Positions 7,737-15,499 of a DNA stretch of 64,000 nucleotides are shown in pieces. The notes beneath the pieces were generated by a model. The model was not told the DNA's origin. It searched no databases and saw nothing but the letters and a program-made list of their open reading frames with translations. The stretch lies in contig NZ_JARXXA010000020.1 of NCBI RefSeq assembly GCF_029892785.1, forward strand, positions 1-64,000, read 5' to 3'. The DNA comes from Parabacteroides sp. PH5-46 (lineage in GTDB: Bacteria; Bacteroidota; Bacteroidia; Bacteroidales; Tannerellaceae). How positions within the stretch are numbered: position 1 is the first letter of the stretch; each line of letters begins with the position of its first letter. The translations under genes were made by a program, and so were the position numbers.

Positions 7737-8317
7737 TACTTCTTCCAGCTAAATGATTGGATTAACACTGCAATATCTTCTTTCAGGTATTGTACGGCCG
7801 GTGCAATAGAATCAGCATTTGTAACACTGTTAAACAAAAGAGAACCTCTAAAAAAGTTTTTGGTGCTATCTGTCAAGGTAAACTGGATAGGAGAAACCGA
7901 TGCTCCGTCCAGTTGGTACAAACAAGCATACACCTGTTTATCCAGATCTTCATACGCCTGCTCAATAATACTCATGGCATCTTTAGATTGCCGGGACACC
8001 AGCAGCCGGGATTCCTCTATTACCTTTCCGAGTCCGGCAGGAGTAATCGACAAATACGTACAATAGATCTTGGCTCCCAGCGCAGGATACGATACATTTA
8101 TCCATCCGGCTGTATCGTCTACAGGTGGAAGTTCAATCTCTGCCAATGATGAAACATGAAACGAATAAGGAAGATCCTCCAACGGAAGTTGCACATAAAC
8201 AGCCTGCGGAGGTTCAATACGGAAATAGCCTCTCGGCTTAGGAGCATACTCCGAACAGGCAGATACGATCAGCAAAAGCAGTAGAATCCATAATGTAAGG
8301 AACAGCTTTTTATTCAT
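7736..8317 (-). CDS. gldD: Gliding motility / T9SS-associated lipoprotein GldD
   Basis: The 193-residue protein has a lipoprotein signal (residues 1-20, lipobox VSAC with Cys21) and then the GldD-typical PKPRGYFRIEPP. Flavobacterium GldD is required for gliding and appears connected with the type IX secretion system. The gene overlaps gldE by 8 bases and the phosphopantetheinyl transferase by one, as expected of translational coupling. Its presence together with gldE and sprA in this window supports a functional T9SS, though the organism need not glide. Confidence 0.92.
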   Translation of the reverse strand: MNKKLFLTLWILLLLLIVSACSEYAPKPRGYFRIEPPQAVYVQLPLEDLPYSFHVSSLAEIELPPVDDTAGWINVSYPALGAKIYCTYLSITPAGLGKVIEESRLLVSRQSKDAMSIIEQAYEDLDKQVYACLYQLDGASVSPIQFTLTDSTKNFFRGSLLFNSVTNADSIAPAVQYLKEDIAVLIQSFSWKK

Positions 8318-9641
8318 TTCCTTCCGATTCCTTTATGTAAGAAAACTTTACTTTCTGAATACGGCGATTATCCATTTCAAGTATCTGAAAACGAAAACCA
8401 TTGTATTCTATAATCTCCCTCCGCCTGGGAAAATCTCCTTTTATTTCCAATAACAAGCCGGCAAGGGTATCTACTTCATCCGTCAAGTCACCAAATTCAG
8501 ACGAGTCTACATCTATCACTCTAAAGAAGTCATTCAACAATATCTTCGCTTCAAATATCAGGCTACCGTCGGCCAAGCGGATAAACTGCTGTTCGTCCTC
8601 ATCATATTCGTCTGATATTTCTCCTACTATTTCTTCCAGGATATCTTCCATCGTAACAATACCCGATGTTCCACCAAACTCATCTACTACAATCGCCATG
8701 TGTATTTTATTCGTACGGAAATCTTCTAGCAAATCGTCAATCTTCTTTGTTTCCGGCACAAAGTATGCAGGGCGAATCAAACTTTGCCAGCGAAACGAAT
8801 CCGCTTTGCCTATGTATGGTAATAAGTCTTTTATATATAATATCCCTTTTATATTGTCTTCCGTTTCGGCATATACCGGAATACGGGAATAGCCGGACTC
8901 AATGATAAAGTCAAGTACATCTTTAAAGGAACTTCGTATCTCAACATCTTCCACGTCCAGGCGCGGCGTCATAATTTCACTGGCTGTTTTATTATAGAAC
9001 TTGATGATCTCTTCCAGCATCTCTTTTTCCTCCGGCATCTCCGTAGAAGTAAGTTCCAGGGCTTTCGATAACTCATCAACCGACAGATCATACTTTTTCT
9101 TTGTCAATGCCTTATTTATTATAGAGGTAGAATTAACCAGCACCTTAGAGAGCGGACGGCAAAGCCTTTCTACACTATTCAACAAAGGAGCCACCTTACG
9201 TGTAAAACTCAAGGCGTTTTTCTGAGCATATATCTTAGGCATAATCTCACCAAAGAGCAACAGCAGAAAGGTCAATACAATTGTCTCCAGAACAAAGCCC
9301 AGCAAAGGAGAGGAAGTAAAATCAATTATCCCGTTAATAGCATACGTACAAAGCATTACTATCGCCACATTCACAAAGTTGTTCGAGATAAGAATGGCTG
9401 CCAGCAAGTACTCAGAACGATCATGCAAGCGTAGTATAATTCCATCGGAAGCATATTTCTTTTCTCTTACATCGTTTATATCTACCGGATGAAGGGAGAA
9501 AAAAGCTACTTCCGAAGCCGAAACAAAACCTGAGATTACCAATAAAAGGGCTGCAATACAAAAGGCTACAAGAGTCTCTATTGTAAGCGCATGGATGGTT
9601 ACTTGATCAAATAAACCGGATAAAAAATAGTCTGAGTCCAA
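8310..9641 (-). CDS. gldE: Gliding motility-associated CBS-domain membrane protein GldE
   Basis: The 443-residue protein has the CNNM/CorC-like architecture: an N-terminal DUF21 region of about four membrane segments (roughly 20-150), a pair of CBS domains (about 205-330, including VPETKKIDDLLEDF and MAIVVDEFGGTSGIVT), and a C-terminal CorC/HlyC domain. Position next to gldD and after ssb marks it as GldE, which works with GldD in Flavobacterium. The CBS pair may bind adenine nucleotides; ion transport is possible from the family but untested for GldE. Confidence 0.93.
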   Translation of the reverse strand: MDSDYFLSGLFDQVTIHALTIETLVAFCIAALLLVISGFVSASEVAFFSLHPVDINDVREKKYASDGIILRLHDRSEYLLAAILISNNFVNVAIVMLCTYAINGIIDFTSSPLLGFVLETIVLTFLLLLFGEIMPKIYAQKNALSFTRKVAPLLNSVERLCRPLSKVLVNSTSIINKALTKKKYDLSVDELSKALELTSTEMPEEKEMLEEIIKFYNKTASEIMTPRLDVEDVEIRSSFKDVLDFIIESGYSRIPVYAETEDNIKGILYIKDLLPYIGKADSFRWQSLIRPAYFVPETKKIDDLLEDFRTNKIHMAIVVDEFGGTSGIVTMEDILEEIVGEISDEYDEDEQQFIRLADGSLIFEAKILLNDFFRVIDVDSSEFGDLTDEVDTLAGLLLEIKGDFPRRREIIEYNGFRFQILEMDNRRIQKVKFSYIKESEGNE

Positions 9642-9668
9642 AGGTGAACCGTATTAGTTAAACAATAT

Positions 9669-10151
9669 TTAGAACGGAAGGTCGTCTGCGTCATTCGTCT
9701 CAACAGGATCGATAGGCGAGGTAGGCTGACTTGGTTGGTTCCATTCAGTCGATTGAGCAGTTTGAGTCGGCTGAGCCGATTGAGTAGTTGTAGTAGCTTG
9801 TCCGTCATCACGTCTTGCTCCCCAGTTAAAGAACTCAACCCGGTCGGCATATATTTCGGTAACATAACGTTTCACCCCGTTCTGATCATCATAATTGCGG
9901 GTGCGAATCTTACCTTCTACATAAACACCAGAGCCTTTCTTTACCCATTTTTCCACAAAGGAAACCTGCTCACGGCGCACTACGATATTATGCCATTCGG
10001 TACGTTCGGGAACCACCGTACCATTCGCCAGCGTATATCCCCTCTCGGATGTTGCCAAAGGAAAGTTAGCCACTGCCATTCCACTATCAAAATAGCGTAC
10101 TTCCGGGTCTCTTCCCACATTCCCTATCAATATTACCTTATTTAATGACAT
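9669..10151 (-). CDS. ssb: Single-stranded DNA-binding protein
   Basis: The 160-residue protein has an OB fold over about residues 1-105 (starting MSLNKVILIGNVGRDPEVRY), a Gln/Thr/Pro-rich linker of short near-repeats, and the acidic tip DADDLPF used to recruit repair and replication proteins. It coats single-stranded DNA in replication, recombination and repair. It heads the ssb-gldE-gldD-PPTase run, 27 bases before gldE. In many Bacteroidetes mutY is immediately upstream of ssb; here a divergent membrane gene separates them. Confidence 0.97.
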   Translation of the reverse strand: MSLNKVILIGNVGRDPEVRYFDSGMAVANFPLATSERGYTLANGTVVPERTEWHNIVVRREQVSFVEKWVKKGSGVYVEGKIRTRNYDDQNGVKRYVTEIYADRVEFFNWGARRDDGQATTTTQSAQPTQTAQSTEWNQPSQPTSPIDPVETNDADDLPF

Positions 10152-10189
10152 AATAACAATTTCTTTATTTGACTTACAAAGAAAAACAA

Positions 10190-10227
10190 ATTCAATTACT
10201 TTGCAAAAAAGTAATTGAATATATTTG
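10190..10227 (+). promoter_or_regulatory. Promoter overlapped by a 10-bp palindrome
   Basis: TATATTTG (10220-10227) matches the -7 box of the Imm22/DUF3239 gene, and TTG at 10201-10203 is a possible -33. The perfect inverted repeat ATTCAATTAC (10190-10199) / GTAATTGAAT (10211-10220) brackets the -33 and touches the -7, the layout expected of a repressor operator. A TTG in frame at 10225 lies inside the -7 box and is not a credible start codon. Confidence 0.6.
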
Positions 10228-10257
10228 CCTCCTGATTATAAACTAACCAATAATATC

Positions 10258-11295
10258 ATGCAAGTAAAGAACAAAGTATCCATCTGGCTAGGTCATTTCA
10301 ATAATGAAGAAGAATTCAACCGTTTTATGACCGTAAACTACAACAATGAAGGGGAAGCATATTCTTCATTCACAGAGACTATGGAAATAGAATACACTGA
10401 CGACGACAAACAGGAAATCATATTTAATTCCCAACTAACGAAAGATACACTCCGGCAAGCTTCTTATGCCGACTACTTCCTGGATGGGATTGATTTCCCC
10501 GACCTTTCCCTGCATCATTACAACTGTGTTGTTTTAGTTTATGATTACGAATATAACGGAAAGATAAAAAGCAGCGACAATTTCGTTTTCATCGGTGCAT
10601 TCCAATATACGAAAGAAGAGGGAGAATCTATCAACTTCAGCAAAGCAAGCGTATCACCACATATTGACGGAGATTTGGAACGAATAAAGAAATACGACGC
10701 GCTTGTTGAGGAAAATAAAAAAGCAAAAAGGCAATTCCTCCTGTATTCATTGATAGCTCTCAGCATCACAGGCGGACTTATTCGTACCGGGCATCCCTGG
10801 TGGAGTATTATCCCCGGTATTGTTTTCTTATTTTATCTCTTTTCTTATCTCATGATGCGGGCAGCCACACCACAAAGTATCTATAAGAACGGTCTGTTAA
10901 TACCTTCTGTAGTAACATCTGTCAATCCTATCCAGATTGTTGCGGTAGCCGATATGAGAGCAAAAGATGAGGCAGAAATGATTTACGGAGCAAAACGTTT
11001 CACATATAACGACTGGCCGGAAAAAGTGAATATAGGCGACAAAATTCCTTGCGCCGCCATGTTTGCCTCCGGGCTAAGCGATCACCATAACAATATGGAA
11101 GCCCACCCAATCATCTTTGCAACCGATAATAAAGAGGAAATAGAAAAATGTATTGCCGCTATTGAATATAATGAGTGGAATACCTGTGAAAAACTGGCTC
11201 AACTATCATTAGAAAGCTCATTCCTGGAAAACAAAAAGAATTGCGGCGTAATCTACTACAACGAAAACTTCACAGAAAACGAAGAATTAAACTAG
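10258..11295 (+). CDS. Membrane protein with Imm22-like N-terminus and DUF3239-like C-terminus
   Basis: The ATG at 10258 is chosen because the upstream in-frame TTG is part of the promoter. The 345-residue protein has three parts. Residues 1-130 (KVSIWLGHFNNEEEFNRFM...) resemble immunity protein 22 of polymorphic-toxin systems. Two membrane helices follow at about 160-176 and 184-200. Residues 207-310 (YKNGLLIPSVVTSVNP, later WPEKVNIGDKIPCAAMF and PIIFATD) resemble DUF3239. The domain names come from remembered family patterns. Function is unknown; no toxin gene is adjacent. It is inserted in opposite orientation between mutY and ssb, ending two bases from mutY. Confidence 0.65.
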   Translation: MQVKNKVSIWLGHFNNEEEFNRFMTVNYNNEGEAYSSFTETMEIEYTDDDKQEIIFNSQLTKDTLRQASYADYFLDGIDFPDLSLHHYNCVVLVYDYEYNGKIKSSDNFVFIGAFQYTKEEGESINFSKASVSPHIDGDLERIKKYDALVEENKKAKRQFLLYSLIALSITGGLIRTGHPWWSIIPGIVFLFYLFSYLMMRAATPQSIYKNGLLIPSVVTSVNPIQIVAVADMRAKDEAEMIYGAKRFTYNDWPEKVNIGDKIPCAAMFASGLSDHHNNMEAHPIIFATDNKEEIEKCIAAIEYNEWNTCEKLAQLSLESSFLENKKNCGVIYYNENFTENEELN

Positions 11296-11297
11296 GC

Positions 11298-12365
11298 TTA
11301 AGTAAAATATAACGAATTAGTATCCCTTTCCAGATAAAGCTGTAACAGGCGAGGAACGGCATAGTCGCTGATAGTGTCTGCCGGGATTTCGAGGTAAGGC
11401 TGTAAGCCTTCCGGTTGCTTCTCGGTTTCTATCTTGTAGAAGCTGGCATAAAGTATTTGATGAGAGAGCACATGTTTTATTCCTGATAGTTCAACGGATA
11501 CGGAGAGGTTTCCAGCGTCTTTCAGTAGTTGTTTGAAAGCATCTGTCTCTTGTAATTGGGCGAAGTCCAGTGGCTGCTCTGTTTCTATCATCGGGAATTC
11601 ATACAGACCTTTCCATATATCCTTGCCAGAGCGGCGGTTTAGCCAGATCTTGCCTTCGTGTATTATGTGCAGGTAGTGGAAGTAGCGGTTTCTCGTCTTG
11701 GTTTTGTTTTGCTTTACGGGGTATGCTTGTGGCGAACCGTTGGCATATCCGAGGCATTTAGACTGTAACGGGCAGACAGCGCAATCCGGACTTTGCGGTA
11801 CGCATTGAAGGGCGCCAAACTCCATGATCGCCTGATTATGCAAACCGGCCTTTTCCGGATTCATAACCGAACTAGCCAAATCTGTAAAGGCTTTCTTTCC
11901 TTTGCCTGTGTCGATGGGAGTATCCAATGCAAAGAGGCGGGCCAGCACCCGAAATACATTTCCATCTACTACCGGATAAGGCTTGTTCCACACGAAAGAG
12001 ACAATCGCAGCAGCTGTGTACTCTCCAATTCCCTTTAGCGATAATACATCTTTATATTCCGTAGGGAATTCCCCGCCAAAGCGTTCCATTACCTGATGGG
12101 CGGCGGCATGTAGATTGCGTGCCCGGCTGTAATAGCCTAACCCTTGCCAGTATTTGAGCACTTCGTCTTCTTCCGCCTCAGCCAGGGAGCGAACGTTAGG
12201 GAAACGCTCGGTGAAACGCAGGAAGTAGTCTAAGCCCTGCGCTACACGCGTTTGCTGCAATATAATTTCGGAGATCCAGATCAGATACGGATCATTCAGG
12301 CTTCGCCAAGGGAGGTCTCTTTTATGCTTTTGATACCAGGCGATCAGAATGTCGCTGATTTCCAT
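11298..12365 (-). CDS. mutY: A/G-specific adenine DNA glycosylase MutY
   Basis: The 355-residue enzyme removes adenine mispaired with 8-oxoguanine. It has the HhH-GPD domain with DLPWR at 17-21, ISEIILQQTRV (Glu33 and the Gln-Gln pair), helix-hairpin-helix LKGIGEYTAAAI at about 110-121, and catalytic Asp134 in PVVDGNV. A 4Fe-4S cluster is formed by Cys188, 195, 198 and 204 (C-x6-C-x2-C-x5-C). A C-terminal NUDIX-like domain for 8-oxoG recognition follows at about 220-350. Its start overlaps the mazG stop by one base, placing it last in dsbD-mazG-mutY. Confidence 0.97.
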   Translation of the reverse strand: MEISDILIAWYQKHKRDLPWRSLNDPYLIWISEIILQQTRVAQGLDYFLRFTERFPNVRSLAEAEEDEVLKYWQGLGYYSRARNLHAAAHQVMERFGGEFPTEYKDVLSLKGIGEYTAAAIVSFVWNKPYPVVDGNVFRVLARLFALDTPIDTGKGKKAFTDLASSVMNPEKAGLHNQAIMEFGALQCVPQSPDCAVCPLQSKCLGYANGSPQAYPVKQNKTKTRNRYFHYLHIIHEGKIWLNRRSGKDIWKGLYEFPMIETEQPLDFAQLQETDAFKQLLKDAGNLSVSVELSGIKHVLSHQILYASFYKIETEKQPEGLQPYLEIPADTISDYAVPRLLQLYLERDTNSLYFT

Positions 12366-13153
12366 TACAAACCTTTGGCTTTCGCTTCGTCCCAGATCTT
12401 ATCCATTTCTTCGAGCGACATATCCTTTAGCGGACGTCCTTCTTTGATGGTATGATCTTCTAGGTAGTTAAAGCGGCGGATAAACTTCTGATTGGTACGC
12501 TCCAACGCATTATCGGGATTTATCTTGTACAGGCGGGCAGCGTTGATCAGACTGAAGAATAAATCGCCAAATTCGTTCTCCATTTGGTCGGCATCCACCT
12601 GGTCTATCTCGGCTTTCAGCTCGTTAAACTCTTCCTGTACCTTATCCCATACCTGTTCGCGCTGCTCCCAGTCGAAACCCACATTGCGGGCTTTGTCCTG
12701 GATGCGGTGCGCTTTTACTACGGAAGGCAGTCCGGCTGGGACTCCTTCCAATACGGTTTTATTCCCGCCTTTTTCTTTCAGTTTGATTTGTTCCCAGGAC
12801 TGCTCTACCTGTTTGCTAGTATCCGCAGTAGCATCGCCAAATACATGCGGATGACGGAAGATCAGCTTTTCGCATATGGCATCGCAAACCGATTTTATAT
12901 CAAAAGCTCCCTTCTCCTCTCCTATCTTTGCGTAAAAAGTAATGTGCAACAGCAAATCGCCCAATTCTTTCTTGATCTCTTCGTTGTCATCACGAATAAT
13001 GGCATCGCAAAGCTCATAGGTTTCCTCTATGGTGTTGGAGCGGAGACTTTCGTTGGTTTGTTTTCTGTCCCACGGGCATTTCACTCTCAATTCATCTAAA
13101 ACATCCAGTAGTCGACCAAAGGCTTTCAACTGTTCTTCGCGGGTATTCATCAT
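12365..13153 (-). CDS. mazG: Nucleoside triphosphate pyrophosphohydrolase MazG
   Basis: The 262-residue enzyme hydrolyses (d)NTPs to monophosphate and pyrophosphate, cleaning the nucleotide pool. It has the two tandem MazG domains of the E. coli-type protein. The first shows CPWDRKQT at 26-33 and the metal site EETYE at 43-47 with ELGDLL at 63-68. The second shows a matching EFGDLFFSLIN after about residue 185 and ends with LEEMDKIWDEAK. It directly abuts dsbD upstream and overlaps mutY by one base, so the genes are probably cotranscribed. Two starts (MM) are possible. Confidence 0.96.
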   Translation of the reverse strand: MMNTREEQLKAFGRLLDVLDELRVKCPWDRKQTNESLRSNTIEETYELCDAIIRDDNEEIKKELGDLLLHITFYAKIGEEKGAFDIKSVCDAICEKLIFRHPHVFGDATADTSKQVEQSWEQIKLKEKGGNKTVLEGVPAGLPSVVKAHRIQDKARNVGFDWEQREQVWDKVQEEFNELKAEIDQVDADQMENEFGDLFFSLINAARLYKINPDNALERTNQKFIRRFNYLEDHTIKEGRPLKDMSLEEMDKIWDEAKAKGL

Positions 13154-15214
13154 TTATTCTTTTCCTTTCAATCTATAATTAGCTAGTCCGTCTTGCAGGA
13201 ATTTTACATATTTGGAAACATTCTCGTCATATGCATACGAGGGACCTAAGGGCTGACCTTCGTTATCCAGCAATACGTAGAAGGGTTGTGCATTGGCTCC
13301 GAACTTGCTGCGTTGCAGGTAGCTCCACTTGTCGCCTATCGTTTTCAGCTTGCGCGTTTTGCCATGCTCTTCTATTTCTATTGTTTGCGGAAGCTTTGTT
13401 TTATCATCCACGAAGAGGGTTATCAGTACGTAGTCTTTCTCCAGCAGTTGTTTTACTTTGGGATCTGTCCAGACGGAAGCTTCCATCTTTCGGCAGTTCA
13501 CACAACCAAAACCGGAGAAGTCAATCATGACCGGTTTGCCCGTCCGCTTGGCATAGGCCATACCCGCTTCGTAATCATCATATGGTGCATGCACTTCGCT
13601 TTCGTACAGATTAAAATCCTGCGTATACAAAGGAGGAGCAAAAGCACTGATAGACTTCAGCGGCGCACCCCACAAGCCCGGCACCATATACATAGCAAAG
13701 CCAAAGGATATGATAGCCATAAACAAACGGGGAACAGATACATATTTCAGGTCGCTATCGTGTGCAAACTTAATCTTGCCCAACAGATACAAACCAAGCA
13801 ATACAAAGATCACAATCCATAACACAAGGAATACCTCACGGTCGAGGATACGCCAGCCATACGCCAGGTCGGCAACGGAAAGGAACTTAAGCGCCAAAGC
13901 CAGTTCAAGGAAGCCCAATACCACCTTAACAGAGTTGAGCCAGCCGCCGGACTTAGGCATACTTTGCAGCATATTGGGGAAGATAGCAAATAAGCTAAAC
14001 GGTATAGCCAGCGCAAGAGCGAAGCCAAACATACCAATCGCCGGACCGGCTACACTACCCATCGTAGCGGCCTGCACCAGCAATGTCCCGATAATAGGCC
14101 CCGTACAAGAGAAGGAAACCAATACCAGGGTAAAGGCCATGAAGAAAATACTGATCAGCCCGGTAGTAGAGTCGGCTTTGCTATCCAGTTTGTTCGTCCA
14201 GGAAGCAGGCAATACCATTTCAAATGCTCCGAAGAACGAAACGGCAAATACCACCAATAACAGGAAGAACAGTATATTGAATATCGCATTGGTAGACAAA
14301 TCATTCAACGCACTAGCTCCGAACACTCCGGTAATAATCAAGCCCATCGACAAGTAAATAATAATAATGGCCAATCCGTACAGGATAGCATCTTGTATGG
14401 CTTTCCTTCGGTTGTTCGTACGCTTCAGGAAGAAGCTCACCGTCATCGGAATCATCGGCCACACACAAGGAGTAAGCAATGCGATCAAACCACCCAGAAA
14501 TCCCGCCAGGAATATAAAGATCCACGAAGTATCCGTAGCTGACAGTGTAGCGTCGCCATAACTCTTCATTTCGTCGATAACAGGAGCCCAGAGGTCTACA
14601 TCTTCTGTCAGTTTATCTGATACGGCAGAAGTCTGTACAGGCTTGGATGCATAGACCGGCGTTTCCGCAGCTACGGGGTTTTCTTCTACGGAAGTAGCAT
14701 CCGGCTCTTCAGTCGCAGGCTCTGTATTTACCGTACCGGACGCCACATCAGTCATTGTTATATGTTTGCTGTCAAAAGCGAACTCTTCCCTATCGGGAGG
14801 CAGACAACTTTCATCGTCACAAGCCATAAATTCCACTTCGCCTGCCAGTTTGAATTTCTTCGCATCTGTTACTTTAAACTTCTGTACGAAAGTGACACTT
14901 CCACCATACCAGCGCAAGTCCATAGCAAACAACTCATCGTAAACGGAAGTTGGCTTAACGGAAGCAACAGGTTTCCCTATCAGTTCTGCTCCTGTCAGCG
15001 TTTCAAAAGTAAAAGAGGTAGACACCGGTCCACCGGCAGGCAGATCCATGTCGTATAAATGCCAGCCTTTATCCATAGTAGCGGTAAAAGCAATTTCTTT
15101 CTCGGGAGTACCGGTGTCCAGCAGATTGATTTTCCATTTCACCGGTGTCATAATTTGCGCTTGGGCAGCAATCGTTATCAGCGTTAAAGCAAGAATATTC
15201 AAAAACTTTTTCAT
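13154..15214 (-). CDS. dsbD: Thiol:disulfide interchange protein DsbD
   Basis: Start at 15214 gives a clear signal peptide (MKKFLNILALTLITIAAQAQ). An in-frame ATG 48 bases upstream lies beyond the likely -7 box and is rejected. The 686-residue protein has a periplasmic DsbD-alpha-like domain (about 20-170, with CDDESCLPP), an acidic Glu/Pro/Thr-rich linker, eight membrane helices carrying the redox cysteines in LLTPCVWP and FSCTGP, and a C-terminal thioredoxin-like domain with CVNC at about 570-573. It passes electrons from the cytoplasm to periplasmic thiol proteins. It is first in dsbD-mazG-mutY, which abut or overlap. Confidence 0.95.
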   Translation of the reverse strand: MKKFLNILALTLITIAAQAQIMTPVKWKINLLDTGTPEKEIAFTATMDKGWHLYDMDLPAGGPVSTSFTFETLTGAELIGKPVASVKPTSVYDELFAMDLRWYGGSVTFVQKFKVTDAKKFKLAGEVEFMACDDESCLPPDREEFAFDSKHITMTDVASGTVNTEPATEEPDATSVEENPVAAETPVYASKPVQTSAVSDKLTEDVDLWAPVIDEMKSYGDATLSATDTSWIFIFLAGFLGGLIALLTPCVWPMIPMTVSFFLKRTNNRRKAIQDAILYGLAIIIIYLSMGLIITGVFGASALNDLSTNAIFNILFFLLLVVFAVSFFGAFEMVLPASWTNKLDSKADSTTGLISIFFMAFTLVLVSFSCTGPIIGTLLVQAATMGSVAGPAIGMFGFALALAIPFSLFAIFPNMLQSMPKSGGWLNSVKVVLGFLELALALKFLSVADLAYGWRILDREVFLVLWIVIFVLLGLYLLGKIKFAHDSDLKYVSVPRLFMAIISFGFAMYMVPGLWGAPLKSISAFAPPLYTQDFNLYESEVHAPYDDYEAGMAYAKRTGKPVMIDFSGFGCVNCRKMEASVWTDPKVKQLLEKDYVLITLFVDDKTKLPQTIEIEEHGKTRKLKTIGDKWSYLQRSKFGANAQPFYVLLDNEGQPLGPSYAYDENVSKYVKFLQDGLANYRLKGKE

Positions 15215-15247
15215 CCGGGTAATCATTATATTTGTGAAAAGATCATA

Positions 15248-15255
15248 CAAAGATA
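15248..15255 (-). promoter_or_regulatory. dsbD operon promoter, -7 box
   Basis: TATCTTTG on the minus strand matches TAnnTTTG, 33 bases before the chosen dsbD start codon. A clear -33 element is not seen. A four-copy palindrome array lies about 120-200 bases upstream. Confidence 0.6.
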
Positions 15256-15370
15256 ATGTCATTCATTGACAGTTGGTAATTTTTTTATTGTTTTTCTTTG
15301 TTTAAACAGCATCCTTCTTTCTAAATGACACTTCGTACTATTTTGTTCATTTAGTTATTATATTTTATGC

Positions 15371-15458
15371 TTTTCACACCTGTGAAATAAACTTTTTACA
15401 CCTGTGAAAAAGAAATATCACAACTGTGAAGTATTCTTTTCACAGCTGTGATATGTAC
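15371..15458. repeat. Four palindromes TCACANCTGTGA at exactly 22-bp period
   Basis: Four 22-bp units start at 15371, 15393, 15415 and 15437. Each carries a dyad: TTCACACCTGTGAA, TTTACACCTGTGAA, ATCACAACTGTGAA and TTCACAGCTGTGAT. The core CACANCTGTG is well kept; spacers are A/T-rich and variable. The array lies after gltA and upstream of the dsbD promoter. Units are too short and spacers too small for CRISPR. It may be a set of phased protein-binding sites or a tandem brick-type repeat. Confidence 0.85.
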
Positions 15459-15499
15459 AAAAGTTAAGTGCAAAACAACAAAATCAAAGCACTACTACA

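Noticed and set aside
10225-10257. Upstream TTG start for the Imm22/DUF3239 gene
   Set aside because: The TTG is part of the -7 box TATATTTG; the ATG at 10258 gives a family-like N-terminus.
15371-15458. Possible CRISPR array
   Set aside because: Repeat cores are only about 12 bp, spacers about 10 bp, the core is palindromic, and no cas genes are present in the window.
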